Shown here: positions 33,433-41,962 of the stretch, one piece after another | Layout: each line of letters opens with the position of its first letter | Numbering within the stretch: the first letter of the stretch is position 1 | Translations under genes and position numbers: made by a program | Origin: Chlorobiales bacterium Clorobi_01 | Lineage (GTDB): Bacteria; Bacteroidota; Chlorobiia; Chlorobiales; Chlorobiaceae | Direction: 5' to 3' | DNA: 64,000 nucleotides | NCBI GenBank assembly: GCA_001602925.1 | Contig: LUZT01000004.1 | Location: 62,001 to 126,000 of the forward strand | The notes under the pieces: model-generated | Database searches by the model: none | Seen by the model: the letters and a program-made list of their open reading frames with translations, nothing else | Told to the model about the DNA's origin: nothing

Positions 33433-34623
33433 ATGAACACGATTCCTGCTCTTCGAAACCATTTCTCCAGACTGGCTGTTGGCGCGCTTCTCGGTTCATT
33501 TCTGCTCCTGCCGGGTTGTGGCAAGAAGCAGGATGGGCAGAAGCAGATGACGCCCGCCCTGCCAGTGATGAAAGTCGAGCCGTCTTCCGCCTCTGTTTCC
33601 AGTGATTATTCCGTCAGGCTCGAAGGCCTGGCCGACGCGGAGATCCGTCCGCAGGTGGATGGAATGCTTCAGGGCATTCTGGTCAAGGAGGGGGAGCTTG
33701 TCAAAAAAGGGCAGCCGCTTTTCAAGATCGACGATTCGGCCTATCGTGAGCAGTACAACACGGCGCTGGCCGCGCAACGCGCCGCCGAGGCGCAGGCGGC
33801 AGTGGCAAAGGTGAACGCCGAGAAGCTGGTGCCGCTGGTCGAGAACAAGGTGGTTGCACCGGTGCAGCTCACCACAGCCAAAGCGCAGGAGCAGGCGGCA
33901 AGAGCGCTGGCGGCGCAGGCGGCGGCTTCGGCACGGTCGGCGGCGATCAATCTCGACTATACGGTGATCAAGGCCCCGGTGGCCGGTTATATCGGACGCA
34001 TCCCGTTTCGCCAGGGCAACCTTCTTACCAGGAATCAGGCGGCGGCGCTGACGACACTTTCGGATGTCGGGCGGATGTACGCGGTCTTCAGCATCAGCGA
34101 GGCCGGTTTCGCGACCTTCAAAAAGGTCTATCCCGGCGCGACCCTTCAGCAGAAAATCGATGCCGTGCCGCCGGTCAAACTGACCCTTTCGGACGGAACG
34201 GTTTACCAGCATGATGGCAAGCTCGAATCGATCAGCGGGGATTTCGATGCCTCGACCGGCTCAATCGGCCTGCGCGTGTCGTTTCCCAATCCGGAAGGCT
34301 TTCTGCGTAGCGGTAACTCCGGCACGGTGAGCCTCAGCTCCAACTACAATAATGTTATCCTCGTGCCGCAGTCGGCCACGGTGGAGTTGCAGGACAAGGT
34401 GATGGTCACGCTGCTGGCGGCAGGCAACAAGGTCATGAAGCAGGTGATCACCGTTGCAGGCAGGAGCGGCCAGAACTACATCGTCAGCGAGGGGCTCAAG
34501 CCGGGGGACGTGATCGTGACCGCGGGCATCGAGAAGTTGCAGGATGGCATGGTCATCAAGCCGCTCTCCGCAGCTGCGCCGGGCGCACCCGCATCGCCGT
34601 TACCGACTCAGAACGCACGCTAA
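33433..34623 (+). CDS. RND efflux periplasmic adaptor lipoprotein (AcrA/MexA type)
   Basis: 396 residues. The lipoprotein signal has lipobox LLPGC (Cys about residue 29). The lipoyl half 'RPQVDGMLQGILVKEGELVKKGQ' is followed by an Ala-rich coiled-coil hairpin (about residues 95-165), the second lipoyl half 'VIKAPVAGYIGRIPF', a beta-barrel and the membrane-proximal domain ending 'GIEKLQDGMVIKPL'. It links the inner-membrane pump to the outer-membrane channel. First gene of a three-gene efflux operon; 12 bases to the pump gene. No local regulator is visible. Confidence 0.93.
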   Translation: MNTIPALRNHFSRLAVGALLGSFLLLPGCGKKQDGQKQMTPALPVMKVEPSSASVSSDYSVRLEGLADAEIRPQVDGMLQGILVKEGELVKKGQPLFKIDDSAYREQYNTALAAQRAAEAQAAVAKVNAEKLVPLVENKVVAPVQLTTAKAQEQAARALAAQAAASARSAAINLDYTVIKAPVAGYIGRIPFRQGNLLTRNQAAALTTLSDVGRMYAVFSISEAGFATFKKVYPGATLQQKIDAVPPVKLTLSDGTVYQHDGKLESISGDFDASTGSIGLRVSFPNPEGFLRSGNSGTVSLSSNYNNVILVPQSATVELQDKVMVTLLAAGNKVMKQVITVAGRSGQNYIVSEGLKPGDVIVTAGIEKLQDGMVIKPLSAAAPGAPASPLPTQNAR

Positions 34624-34635
34624 ATCGCAGGGCAT

Positions 34636-37600
34636 ATGTTTGAACGTTTCATCTCCCGCCCTGTGCTGGCGACCGTCATTTCGGTCATCCTCGTGATTCT
34701 CGGTCTGGTCAGCATGAGCCAGCTTTCGATCACCCGTTTCCCTGACATCGCCCCGCCGAGCGTTTCGGTGACGGCGAGTTATCCCGGCGCGAACGCCGAA
34801 ACCGTCGGCCGCACGGTGGCTCCGCCGCTCGAAGAGGCGATCAACGGCGTCGAGAACATGACCTACATGACCTCGACTTCGTCGAACGACGGTTCGCTCT
34901 CCATCAACGTTTTCTTCAAACAGGGCACTGACCCCGACCAGGCGGCGGTGAACGTGCAGAATCGCGTGGCGCAGGCTACCAGCCGGCTTCCCACCGAGGT
35001 GAACCAGATCGGCATTTCAACCATCAAGCGCCAGAACAGCCAGATCATGCTCATCAATCTGGCCAGTAATGTCAAGGCTTTCGACGCGACCTTCCTGCAG
35101 AACTATGCCAAAATCAACATCGTCGATGACCTGGCCCGAGTGCCGGGGGTCGGGCAGGTGTCGGTCTATGGCAAGATGGATTACTCCATGCGCGTCTGGC
35201 TGCGCCCCGCGCAGATGGCTGCTTACGGCCTGTCACCGCAGGAGGTGTCGGCGGCGATCCAGAGCCAGAACCTCGAAGCCGCTCCCGGCCAGTTTGGCGA
35301 GATGAGCGGCGAGCCGATGCAGTATGTGATGAAGTACCGCGGCAAGTTCGAACGCCCGGAGGATTACGAGAACATCGTCATTCGCGCCAACCCCGACGGT
35401 TCGTTGCTCCGGCTCAAGGATATCGCCCGCGTCGAGTTCGGTGCGTACAGCTACACGGTCAACTCCAAGGCCAACGGCAAGCCGGGCGTGGTGATGGCGG
35501 TCTATCAGGCTCCTGGTTCCAACGCCAACAAGGTCGAGACCGGGCTGCGCAAGGTGCTCGAAAAGGCATCGCGCAACTTCCCATCGGGCATCGAGTACTC
35601 GATTCCCTTCAGCTCGAAAAAGGTGGTCGACGAGTCGATCGAACAGGTGCAGCACACGCTCATTGAGGCGTTCCTGCTCGTATTTCTCGTGGTTTTCCTC
35701 TTCTTGCAGGATTTCCGCTCGACGCTCATTCCGGCCATCGCCGTGCCGGTGGCGATCATCGGCACCTTCTTCTTCATGAACCTGTTCGGCTTCTCGATCA
35801 ACGTGCTGACGCTCTTTGGCCTGGTGCTGGCCATCGGCATCGTGGTTGACGACGCCATTGTGGTGGTGGAGGCGGTGCACGCCAAGATCGAGGAGAAGCA
35901 CTGGCCGGCCAAAATCGCCACGGTGTCGGCAATGCGCGAAATCACCACGGCCATCGTGACCATTACGCTCGTCATGGCCTCGGTCTTCCTGCCGGTGGGA
36001 TTTCTCGAAGGTTCGACTGGCGTCTTCTACCGTCAGTTCGCCTTCACGCTCGCCATCGCGATCCTCATCTCGGCGGTTAACGCCCTGACCCTCAGCCCGG
36101 CGCTTTGCGCGATTTTCCTGACTGACCTGCACAAGCATTCGAAAGAGAAGCACTCGCGCTTCGGCGGTTTCGGTGGGCGCTTTGTCAAGGGCTTCAACGC
36201 CGGGTTCAATGCGGTGCGCCAGCGCTACACCGGTATTCTCGACTACTTCATGCGCAACCGGAAGGTGGCATTCATCGGTCTCGCGCTGGTGACCGCCGTG
36301 TCGTTCTGGATGTTCAAAACCACGCCGACCGGCTTCATTCCCGACGAAGACAACGGCTTCGTGATCGTATCGGTTTCCACGCCGCCCGGCGCGTCAATGG
36401 CTCGCACGCAGGCGGTGATGGATCGGGCAGACAAAATTCTGCGCACCATGCCCGCGATCAAGAAGGTGATCTCCGTGACCGGCATCAACATTCTCACCCG
36501 CAGCTCGTCGCCCTCGGCTGGCCTGATGTTCATTCAGCTCAACGACCTGAAGGAGCGAGGCAAGGTTCGAGACATCAAGGCGATTCTCGGGCAGGTCAAC
36601 GAAAAGCTTGCGCCGATCAAGGATGCCAACTTTTTTGCGCTTTCCATGCCGACGGTGCCCGGTTTCGGCACGGTGAGTGGTCTGGAAATGGTGCTGCAAG
36701 ACCGTAGCGGCGGCGACCTGCACAAGTTCGAGGATGTGGCCAAGGGCTTCATCGGCGCACTGATGCAGCGGCCCGAAATTGCCGTGGCTTTCACCACCTT
36801 CAAGGCGAGCTATCCGCAGTATGAGCTGGTGGTCGATAATGTCAAGGCCGCCGATCTCGGCGTGAACGTCAAAGAGCTGATGACGGTCTTGCAGGCCTAC
36901 TACGGCAGTCAGCAGGCCTCCGATTTCAACCGTTTCGGCAAGTATTTCCGTGTCGTGATGCAGGCCGAGCGGGGTGATCGCCGGACGCCCGATTCGCTGA
37001 ATGGCATTTTCGTCAAGAATGCCAGTGGCGAAATGGTACCGGTCAGCTCGATCATCAGTCTGAAGCGCGTCTATGGCCCGGACGCCGTCGATCACTTCAA
37101 CCTCTTCAACGCCATATCGATCAACGCTATGCCTGCTCCCGGTTACAGCACCGGTCAGGCGATCCAGGCGGTGGACGAGGTGTCGCGCACCAGCCTTCCG
37201 GCGGGTTTCACCTACGACTGGAAGGGGCAGAGCCGCGAGGAGATCGAATCCTCCGGCGGTCTTTTTTTCATTTTCCTGCTCTCGGTGGTGTTTGTCTATT
37301 TCCTGCTTTCGGCGCTTTACGAGAGCTACCTCTTGCCGCTTGCCGTCATGTTCTCCATTCCGACCGGCCTGCTCGGCGTTTTTCTCGGCATCAAGCTGGT
37401 GGGGATCGAGAACAATATCTACGTTCAGGTGGCCATCATCATGCTCATCGGTCTCCTGGCCAAGAACGCAATCCTGATTGTCGAGTTCGCGCTCCAGCGG
37501 CGCGTGGCTGGTATGCCGCTCGTCGAAGCTGCGATGGAAGGCGCAAAAGCGAGGCTGCGTCCGATTCTGATGACTTCGCTGGCCTTTGTGGCGGGTTTGA

Positions 37601-37827
37601 TTCCACTGCTCTTTGTGACCGGCCCGGCAGCGATGGGCAACCACTCGATTGGTGCGTCGGCCATCGGCGGCATGTTCGTCGGCATGGTGCTTGGCATCAT
37701 GGTGGTGCCGGTGCTTTTCGTGGCCTTCCAGGGCTTGCAGGAGCGCTTCACCGGCCCGGCGGCGGAGATTGTCGAAGCCGGCACCTTGCTTGAAGAGCAG
37801 TTGAAGAAGGAGGGTTCGCACGAATGA
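34636..37827 (+). CDS. RND efflux pump, HAE-1 family (AcrB/MexB type)
   Basis: 1063 residues, the standard length. It starts MFERFISRPVLATVISV (first membrane helix) and contains 'GLVLAIGIVVDDAIVVVEAV' split around the TM4 Asp pair that carries protons, the porter-domain 'PGSNANKVETGL', the second half start 'RNRKVAFIGLALV', and 'MPTVPGFGT'. It forms an asymmetric trimer that exports hydrophobic compounds with the proton gradient. Substrates cannot be predicted. It overlaps the outer-membrane factor gene by four bases. Confidence 0.95.
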   Translation: MFERFISRPVLATVISVILVILGLVSMSQLSITRFPDIAPPSVSVTASYPGANAETVGRTVAPPLEEAINGVENMTYMTSTSSNDGSLSINVFFKQGTDPDQAAVNVQNRVAQATSRLPTEVNQIGISTIKRQNSQIMLINLASNVKAFDATFLQNYAKINIVDDLARVPGVGQVSVYGKMDYSMRVWLRPAQMAAYGLSPQEVSAAIQSQNLEAAPGQFGEMSGEPMQYVMKYRGKFERPEDYENIVIRANPDGSLLRLKDIARVEFGAYSYTVNSKANGKPGVVMAVYQAPGSNANKVETGLRKVLEKASRNFPSGIEYSIPFSSKKVVDESIEQVQHTLIEAFLLVFLVVFLFLQDFRSTLIPAIAVPVAIIGTFFFMNLFGFSINVLTLFGLVLAIGIVVDDAIVVVEAVHAKIEEKHWPAKIATVSAMREITTAIVTITLVMASVFLPVGFLEGSTGVFYRQFAFTLAIAILISAVNALTLSPALCAIFLTDLHKHSKEKHSRFGGFGGRFVKGFNAGFNAVRQRYTGILDYFMRNRKVAFIGLALVTAVSFWMFKTTPTGFIPDEDNGFVIVSVSTPPGASMARTQAVMDRADKILRTMPAIKKVISVTGINILTRSSSPSAGLMFIQLNDLKERGKVRDIKAILGQVNEKLAPIKDANFFALSMPTVPGFGTVSGLEMVLQDRSGGDLHKFEDVAKGFIGALMQRPEIAVAFTTFKASYPQYELVVDNVKAADLGVNVKELMTVLQAYYGSQQASDFNRFGKYFRVVMQAERGDRRTPDSLNGIFVKNASGEMVPVSSIISLKRVYGPDAVDHFNLFNAISINAMPAPGYSTGQAIQAVDEVSRTSLPAGFTYDWKGQSREEIESSGGLFFIFLLSVVFVYFLLSALYESYLLPLAVMFSIPTGLLGVFLGIKLVGIENNIYVQVAIIMLIGLLAKNAILIVEFALQRRVAGMPLVEAAMEGAKARLRPILMTSLAFVAGLIPLLFVTGPAAMGNHSIGASAIGGMFVGMVLGIMVVPVLFVAFQGLQERFTGPAAEIVEAGTLLEEQLKKEGSHE

Positions 37828-39251
37828 AAAAACGCAATCAAGTGATGAAACGCGCGGTGCCGCTGTTGTTGATGACGCTTCTCGCCACCATCGGCCTGAC
37901 GGCGTGCAGCCCGGTCAGGGAGTATCGCCGTCCCGAAGTCAGGCTTCCGGAGAGCTATCCGGGGCAGACGGCAGCGGGCAAGGAGATGGCGGCGGTGCCC
38001 TACCGGAAGTTTTTCGCCGATCCCGATCTACTCGAACTGATCGATAGCGCCGTGGAGAATAACCACGATTTGCTGATCGCGATGAAGAACATCGACTACG
38101 CGGGTAAAACGCTCGATGTGGCGAAGTTGTGGTTTCTCCCGGAGGCCGATCTGAGCGCCACCTACGACTACTCGCGGGACTCCCGCAACAGCGCTTCGGC
38201 CCTGAAGGGGCAGGTTCGCACCAGCCGGAACTATACGGCGCAGCTCAACGTCTCGTGGGAGGCGGACATCTGGGCGAAGCTGCGCAACTCCAAAAAGGCC
38301 GCCGTCGCCGAGTATCTCCGCAGCGCAGACGTGGCACGGGCCGTGCGCACAACCCTCGTTTCGAATGTCGCGCAGGGGTACTGGAACCTCAAGATGCTCG
38401 ACGAGCAGATCGACATTACGAAGCGCAATATCGCGCTCGCCGACACGACGCTCACCATGATGCGCTTGCAGTTCGACGCGGGCAACGTCACTAGCCTCGC
38501 CGTCGATCAGCAGGAGTCGCAGTTGCTCTCGGCGAAGGTCACTCTCCCGAAGCTGGAGGCGTCGCGCACCGCACAGGAGAACGCGCTCTCGATTCTCGCC
38601 GGGCGGATGCCCGGCACGCCAATCAAGCGCAGCAACGGATACGCGCCTTTCGTGATGCCCGATTCCCTCGGTGCGGGCGTGCCGCTTGCGCTGCTTTCGA
38701 ACCGCCCCGACGTTCGCGCCGCCGAGGAGTCGCTCATGGAGGCGCACGCGCTCACCGGTGTCAACAAGGCGATGATGTACCCGTCGATCACCGTTACGGC
38801 GCAGGGCGGGCTGAATGCCATCGAGTCGAGCAAGTGGTTCTCGACACCCGGCTCGCTCTTCGACGCGCTTCAGGGTTCGCTTTTGCAGCCGATATTCCGG
38901 CACGGCCAGCTCAAGGCGCAGTACGAGCAGTCGAAGATCAAACGCGACCAGGCCGAGCTGACCTTCCGGAAAACGCTGCTGGTCGCGGTCGGCGAGGTCT
39001 CCAACGCGCTCGCGCAGGTTGACAAAACCGGCGAGGAGGAAAAGTTTGCCGAAGCTCGCGTGGCGGCGTTGCGCAAGGCTGCGGGCAATTCGCGCCTGCT
39101 TTTCAACAGCGGCATGGCGACCTACCTCGAAGTGATCGCCGCCGACAGCTCGCTGCTCCAGTCGGAGCTGGAACTTGCCGACGTCCAGCGCAGCCGCCTC
39201 TCGGCGATTGCCGATTTCTACCGCGCGGTTGGCGGCGGCTGGCGGGAGTGA
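37824..39251 (+). CDS. Outer-membrane efflux channel lipoprotein (OprM/NodT family)
   Basis: 475 residues. Signal with lipobox LTAC (Cys about residue 28), then 'YRRPEVRLPESY', the two duplicated helical/beta halves typical of TolC-like trimers ('NHDLLIAMKNIDYAGKTLDV', 'LALLSNRPDVRAAEESLMEAH') and the end 'SAIADFYRAVGGGW'. The repeats form the beta-barrel and periplasmic tunnel. The ATGA overlap with the pump gene indicates coupled translation, completing a tripartite system. Confidence 0.94.
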   Translation: MKKRNQVMKRAVPLLLMTLLATIGLTACSPVREYRRPEVRLPESYPGQTAAGKEMAAVPYRKFFADPDLLELIDSAVENNHDLLIAMKNIDYAGKTLDVAKLWFLPEADLSATYDYSRDSRNSASALKGQVRTSRNYTAQLNVSWEADIWAKLRNSKKAAVAEYLRSADVARAVRTTLVSNVAQGYWNLKMLDEQIDITKRNIALADTTLTMMRLQFDAGNVTSLAVDQQESQLLSAKVTLPKLEASRTAQENALSILAGRMPGTPIKRSNGYAPFVMPDSLGAGVPLALLSNRPDVRAAEESLMEAHALTGVNKAMMYPSITVTAQGGLNAIESSKWFSTPGSLFDALQGSLLQPIFRHGQLKAQYEQSKIKRDQAELTFRKTLLVAVGEVSNALAQVDKTGEEEKFAEARVAALRKAAGNSRLLFNSGMATYLEVIAADSSLLQSELELADVQRSRLSAIADFYRAVGGGWRE

Positions 39252-39266
39252 TGGCGGGGAAGTCAG

Positions 39267-39698
39267 ATGAAGACTATCCGTACGGAAATCGTTATCGATG
39301 CGTTGCCGGAGCAGGTCTGGGCGGCGCTGACCGGCTTCGGCAGTTATGGTGCGTGGAATCCGTGTATTCGGAGAATTGATGGAAATGCCGGGGTGAATCA
39401 AATCCTTCACATTTCCATCCGGTTTGGATGGTTGCCACCAATCAGCTTCAGGGCGCGGATTGACTGCTTCAGCCGGGATAAAATTTTTGGCTGGCGAGCC
39501 TCATTTCTTTTCGGACTTCTGGAGGGCCGCCACTGGTTCGAGCTGCATCCGCTCGACGCCGGACGTACATTGTTCGTTCATTGCGAGACTTTCAGCGGTG
39601 TTCTGGCATCCCCGTTTTTGGCGTTGATGTCGGGGCTTGTCCGGCAAAGTTACGAGGCGATGAACCGTGCGCTGAAAACCATTGTTGAGGAAAAGTAA
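39267..39698 (+). CDS. SRPBCC (START/Bet v1-like) domain protein
   Basis: 143 residues, start 'MKTIRTEIVIDALPEQVWAAL', the usual first strand and helix of the polyketide-cyclase/SRPBCC fold, followed by 'NPCIRRIDG', 'GRHWFELHPLDAGRTLFVHCETFSG' (read in parts) and a long C-terminal helix. Such proteins make a deep hydrophobic pocket for lipids or aromatic compounds. It lies 15 bases after the efflux operon and may be its last gene. Ligand unknown. Confidence 0.82.
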   Translation: MKTIRTEIVIDALPEQVWAALTGFGSYGAWNPCIRRIDGNAGVNQILHISIRFGWLPPISFRARIDCFSRDKIFGWRASFLFGLLEGRHWFELHPLDAGRTLFVHCETFSGVLASPFLALMSGLVRQSYEAMNRALKTIVEEK

Positions 39699-39801
39699 CC
39701 TGGCGATGCTTGCAATAGGTGGTTACTTTTGTGTTATATTTTAGCACAGATGTAGAAATGCGGTTTATTGTTGCTGACAAACGAATCCAAACTGCACGGA
39801 A

Positions 39802-40017
39802 ATGATACGAGAAACTGTTAAGACCGTCGGAACGGCGTTTGTATTTTCGCCATTCGGAATGCCGCTCCTTGTGCATGGCGCCGCCGGGCTGCTTGTTGGA
39901 ACCGTGGGCCTGAATATGATCAACGGAGTGATTAACGATGTCAAGAGCGCCGGAGACATTTTGCAGCAGGAGATGAGCAAGCCCAGCGACCGGCAGCAGG
40001 ACGAAGAGCCGGAATAA
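39802..40017 (+). CDS. Small hydrophobic protein, paralogue of 41722-41958
   Basis: 71 residues. A hydrophobic Gly/Ala/Val region (about residues 8-45) with 'SPFGMPLLVHGAAGLLVGTVG', then an acidic/Gln-rich tail (SDRQQDEEPE). The gene at 41722 shares the layout: K-T-x-x-T, then S-P-x-G-(M/L)-P-(L/I)-L, an A-G-rich helix, and a Gln/Glu tail. Possibly a membrane-associated or pore-like peptide; the family is unknown to me. A GGAA precedes the start closely. Confidence 0.6.
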   Translation: MIRETVKTVGTAFVFSPFGMPLLVHGAAGLLVGTVGLNMINGVINDVKSAGDILQQEMSKPSDRQQDEEPE

Positions 40018-40376
40018 ATCGCATCGAAAAGCAACTATTAGGTGTTGACTTTTCGCAAAAGCGCTGATGGTCGTTATTTTCTGATTGTCCGGTAGCCTTG
40101 TTGAGCGCTTGGGAGATTTTTTTCAAAACGTACTTTTTTATTAGGCCAATTAAGGGTTTCCCCTCAGCCCAATAATAGTTTGCTCGGCAACAACATATCG
40201 GTGACTTTAACCGATTGTTAATGCTTCTTAAATTTTAGAAATATTTTGCATAATTGAGTTTTTGGAATTCCGATTAATACCTCTTTACTTAATTCATAAC
40301 CTCTCGGTTATGTCTTTTTATTTACATCGCGCTCTCTCCCTTGGCAGTCTTTTAATAACCTTAAATTATTACCGCC
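40018..40376 (+). other. 359-bp AT-rich leader region with two hairpins
   Basis: No gene. A hairpin at 40025-40055 (CGAAAAGCAAC with GTTGaCTTTTCG, one bulged A) directly follows the small gene's stop, and a perfect 7-bp hairpin CATAACC-TCTC-GGTTATG at 40295-40312 is followed by a T-rich run, terminator-like. The composition is strongly AT compared with the flanking operons. Confidence 0.5.
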
Positions 40377-41120
40377 ATGGCACTTATTAAAGCTGGTTCT
40401 ATCGATCACTTTACTGTTAGAGCTTCCGCAAGTAAAGTAAAAGCATTTCCGTTCCTAGAAAATATCTCCACTTTTGCTGAAATGGGTGAGGTAACGCGGA
40501 AAATATTGCCAGATAGCTTTGAATATGCCCAGTCAGCCGAAGCAAGAGGTCTTTCGTTGAAAAGCCTGAAATTGACAGAGGGATTTAACGGTTTTCTTGG
40601 TAACGTATTCAGTTCAAAGAATAACGTATACTTCATTGCTTGGGCTTGGGATTTAAGCGGTCAGCCTATATCCCAGTATCCTGGGGATAATTTTGATGTT
40701 AAAAGTGTGATTATTCCCTTAAAAGTTGGAAAGTTGAGGGAATTCATCGGCGAAGGTATAAACCTGTTTCCAAAACGGAAAATAACCGGAGGCATTGCAA
40801 TAAGGATACAGTTGTGGGAGTCTGATGAGGATACGCGGAAATTAGGAAAAGTCATGGCAGATACGTCAGATGCTATCAAGAAATCGACGCTATCGTCTCT
40901 GATATCCGCGATCGCGCTGACGGGCCTGAGTGGGGCAACAATCACCCTTATAAAAGATGCTTCCCTTGAGTTGGCAAAAGTCATTGGTACTGTTTTGGAA
41001 TCAAATGGTGATGATTACGTCGATTTCTTTGAGGGCTATTACCCAAGTGACGGTAAATGGGAGACTGGCAGCGAAACATACAAGGGGAATTCTTCGGTTA
41101 TAACGCTTGGAAAATATTAA
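40377..41120 (+). CDS. AT-rich orphan protein of unknown function
   Basis: 247 residues. Residues 1-135 look beta-rich with alternating hydrophobic strands ('VYFIAWAWDLSG', 'DVKSVIIPLKVGK'), followed by 'GIAIRIQLWESDED', a central helical hydrophobic block (about 167-205: 'STLSSLISAIALTGLSGATIT' in part, then 'LAKVIGTVLE') and a C-terminal strand region 'YVDFFEGYYPSDGKWETGSE' ending TLGKY. There is no signal peptide. Codon use is AT-rich, unlike the neighbouring operons, which suggests transfer. I recognise no family. It has a good terminator downstream and sits between two related small hydrophobic genes. Confidence 0.7.
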   Translation: MALIKAGSIDHFTVRASASKVKAFPFLENISTFAEMGEVTRKILPDSFEYAQSAEARGLSLKSLKLTEGFNGFLGNVFSSKNNVYFIAWAWDLSGQPISQYPGDNFDVKSVIIPLKVGKLREFIGEGINLFPKRKITGGIAIRIQLWESDEDTRKLGKVMADTSDAIKKSTLSSLISAIALTGLSGATITLIKDASLELAKVIGTVLESNGDDYVDFFEGYYPSDGKWETGSETYKGNSSVITLGKY

Positions 41121-41166
41121 GCGATAAACTCTTCGAGTAGTGCCGAGCCAATAATAAAATGACTGA

Positions 41167-41206
41167 AGAAGCCCTGATCTACACCACAGAACCAGGGCTT
41201 TTTTAT
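41167..41206 (+). terminator. Terminator of the AT-rich orphan gene
   Basis: An 8-bp stem (AAGCCCTG 41169-41176 with CAGGGCTT 41193-41200), 16-base loop, six Ts overlapping the stem end. Confidence 0.8.
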
Positions 41207-41402
41207 TCCTTGGTTGCTAATGCATAATAAATTAACCAACACTCTCATTGCCGTTCCGTCTCTGAGTTGAAATCTCTTTGCTTGCCGTCACACACGGCGC
41301 TGAATTCGGCCTGGGGAGAGCTAATTCCCTTTGTCGGCGGTTTTTTCGTTATATTTGTAAAGACTACGGGGCATCGGACGCGAGTCGATCTCAACGATAC
41401 TC

Positions 41403-41428
41403 GATTCTTCACTTCGTTCAGAATGACA
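41403..41428 (-). repeat. Dispersed 26-bp motif of the 'TGTCATTCTGAACGAAGTGAA' class
   Basis: On the minus strand it reads TGTCATTCTGAACGAAGTGA then AGAATC. From memory, close variants of this sequence occur as intergenic repeats in many unrelated bacterial genomes. It lies between the orphan-gene terminator and tRNA-Val. Confidence 0.6.
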
Positions 41429-41481
41429 AGTGAGACAGAGCTGAATGTTGAGGCCGGGGAAACAGGAGAGGAGAGAAGTAG

Positions 41482-41555
41482 TGGACAATGTAGGATTCGA
41501 ACCTACGACCTCTCGCGTGTGAAGCGAACGCTCTAACCAACTGAGCTAATTGTCC
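41482..41555 (-). tRNA. tRNA-Val (CAC)
   Basis: Cloverleaf on the minus strand: acceptor GGACAAT/ATTGTCC, D-arm AGCTCAGTTGGTTAGAGC, anticodon stem TTCGC/GCGAG with loop TTCACAC (anticodon CAC, codon GUG), T-loop TTCGAAT, discriminator A. The CCA end is not encoded. Confidence 0.95.
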
Positions 41556-41721
41556 TCAAAAATGAGGAGGTAATGTAGGATTCGGTGACCACTTTTGCAA
41601 CGGCTTGTGTGATTTTTAAGATGATCAGCGCTGTTTTTTGCTGACCCGGGTCGATGAAGATGACTTCGGGAATGCGTGAAAAGATATTTCACTTCCAACG
41701 TCAAAACCAAACCACTCAAAT

Positions 41722-41958
41722 ATGGAACAGGAACCAATCCAGGGTAATGTGCTGAAGACAGCCGCGACCGTCGCGGGGGCCGGGGCACTGTTGTCACCGG
41801 CTGGTCTGCCGATTTTGCAGGGAATTGCCGGTATCGCCGTTGTCGGCCTCGGCATCTTTGCTGCCGGAACCGCCGCCATGAAGGTCGGCGAAATGATCTC
41901 CGGCGGGTTCGGTCAATCCAAACCGCAACAGGAAGAGGAGGATTCACCTTTCCTCTGA
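41722..41958 (+). CDS. Small hydrophobic Gly/Ala-rich protein, paralogue of 39802-40017
   Basis: 78 residues. 'VLKTAATVAGAGALLSPAGLP' is followed by 'ILQGIAGIAVVGLGIFAAGTAAM', one long or two short hydrophobic helices, then a polar tail rich in Gln and Glu (QSKPQQEEEDSPFL). The S-P-x-G-(L/M)-P core and overall plan match the gene at 39802. It converges tail-to-tail with the YyaL-like gene, four bases apart. No function can be assigned; a membrane peptide is likely. Confidence 0.65.
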   Translation: MEQEPIQGNVLKTAATVAGAGALLSPAGLPILQGIAGIAVVGLGIFAAGTAAMKVGEMISGGFGQSKPQQEEEDSPFL

Positions 41959-41962
41959 TTTT

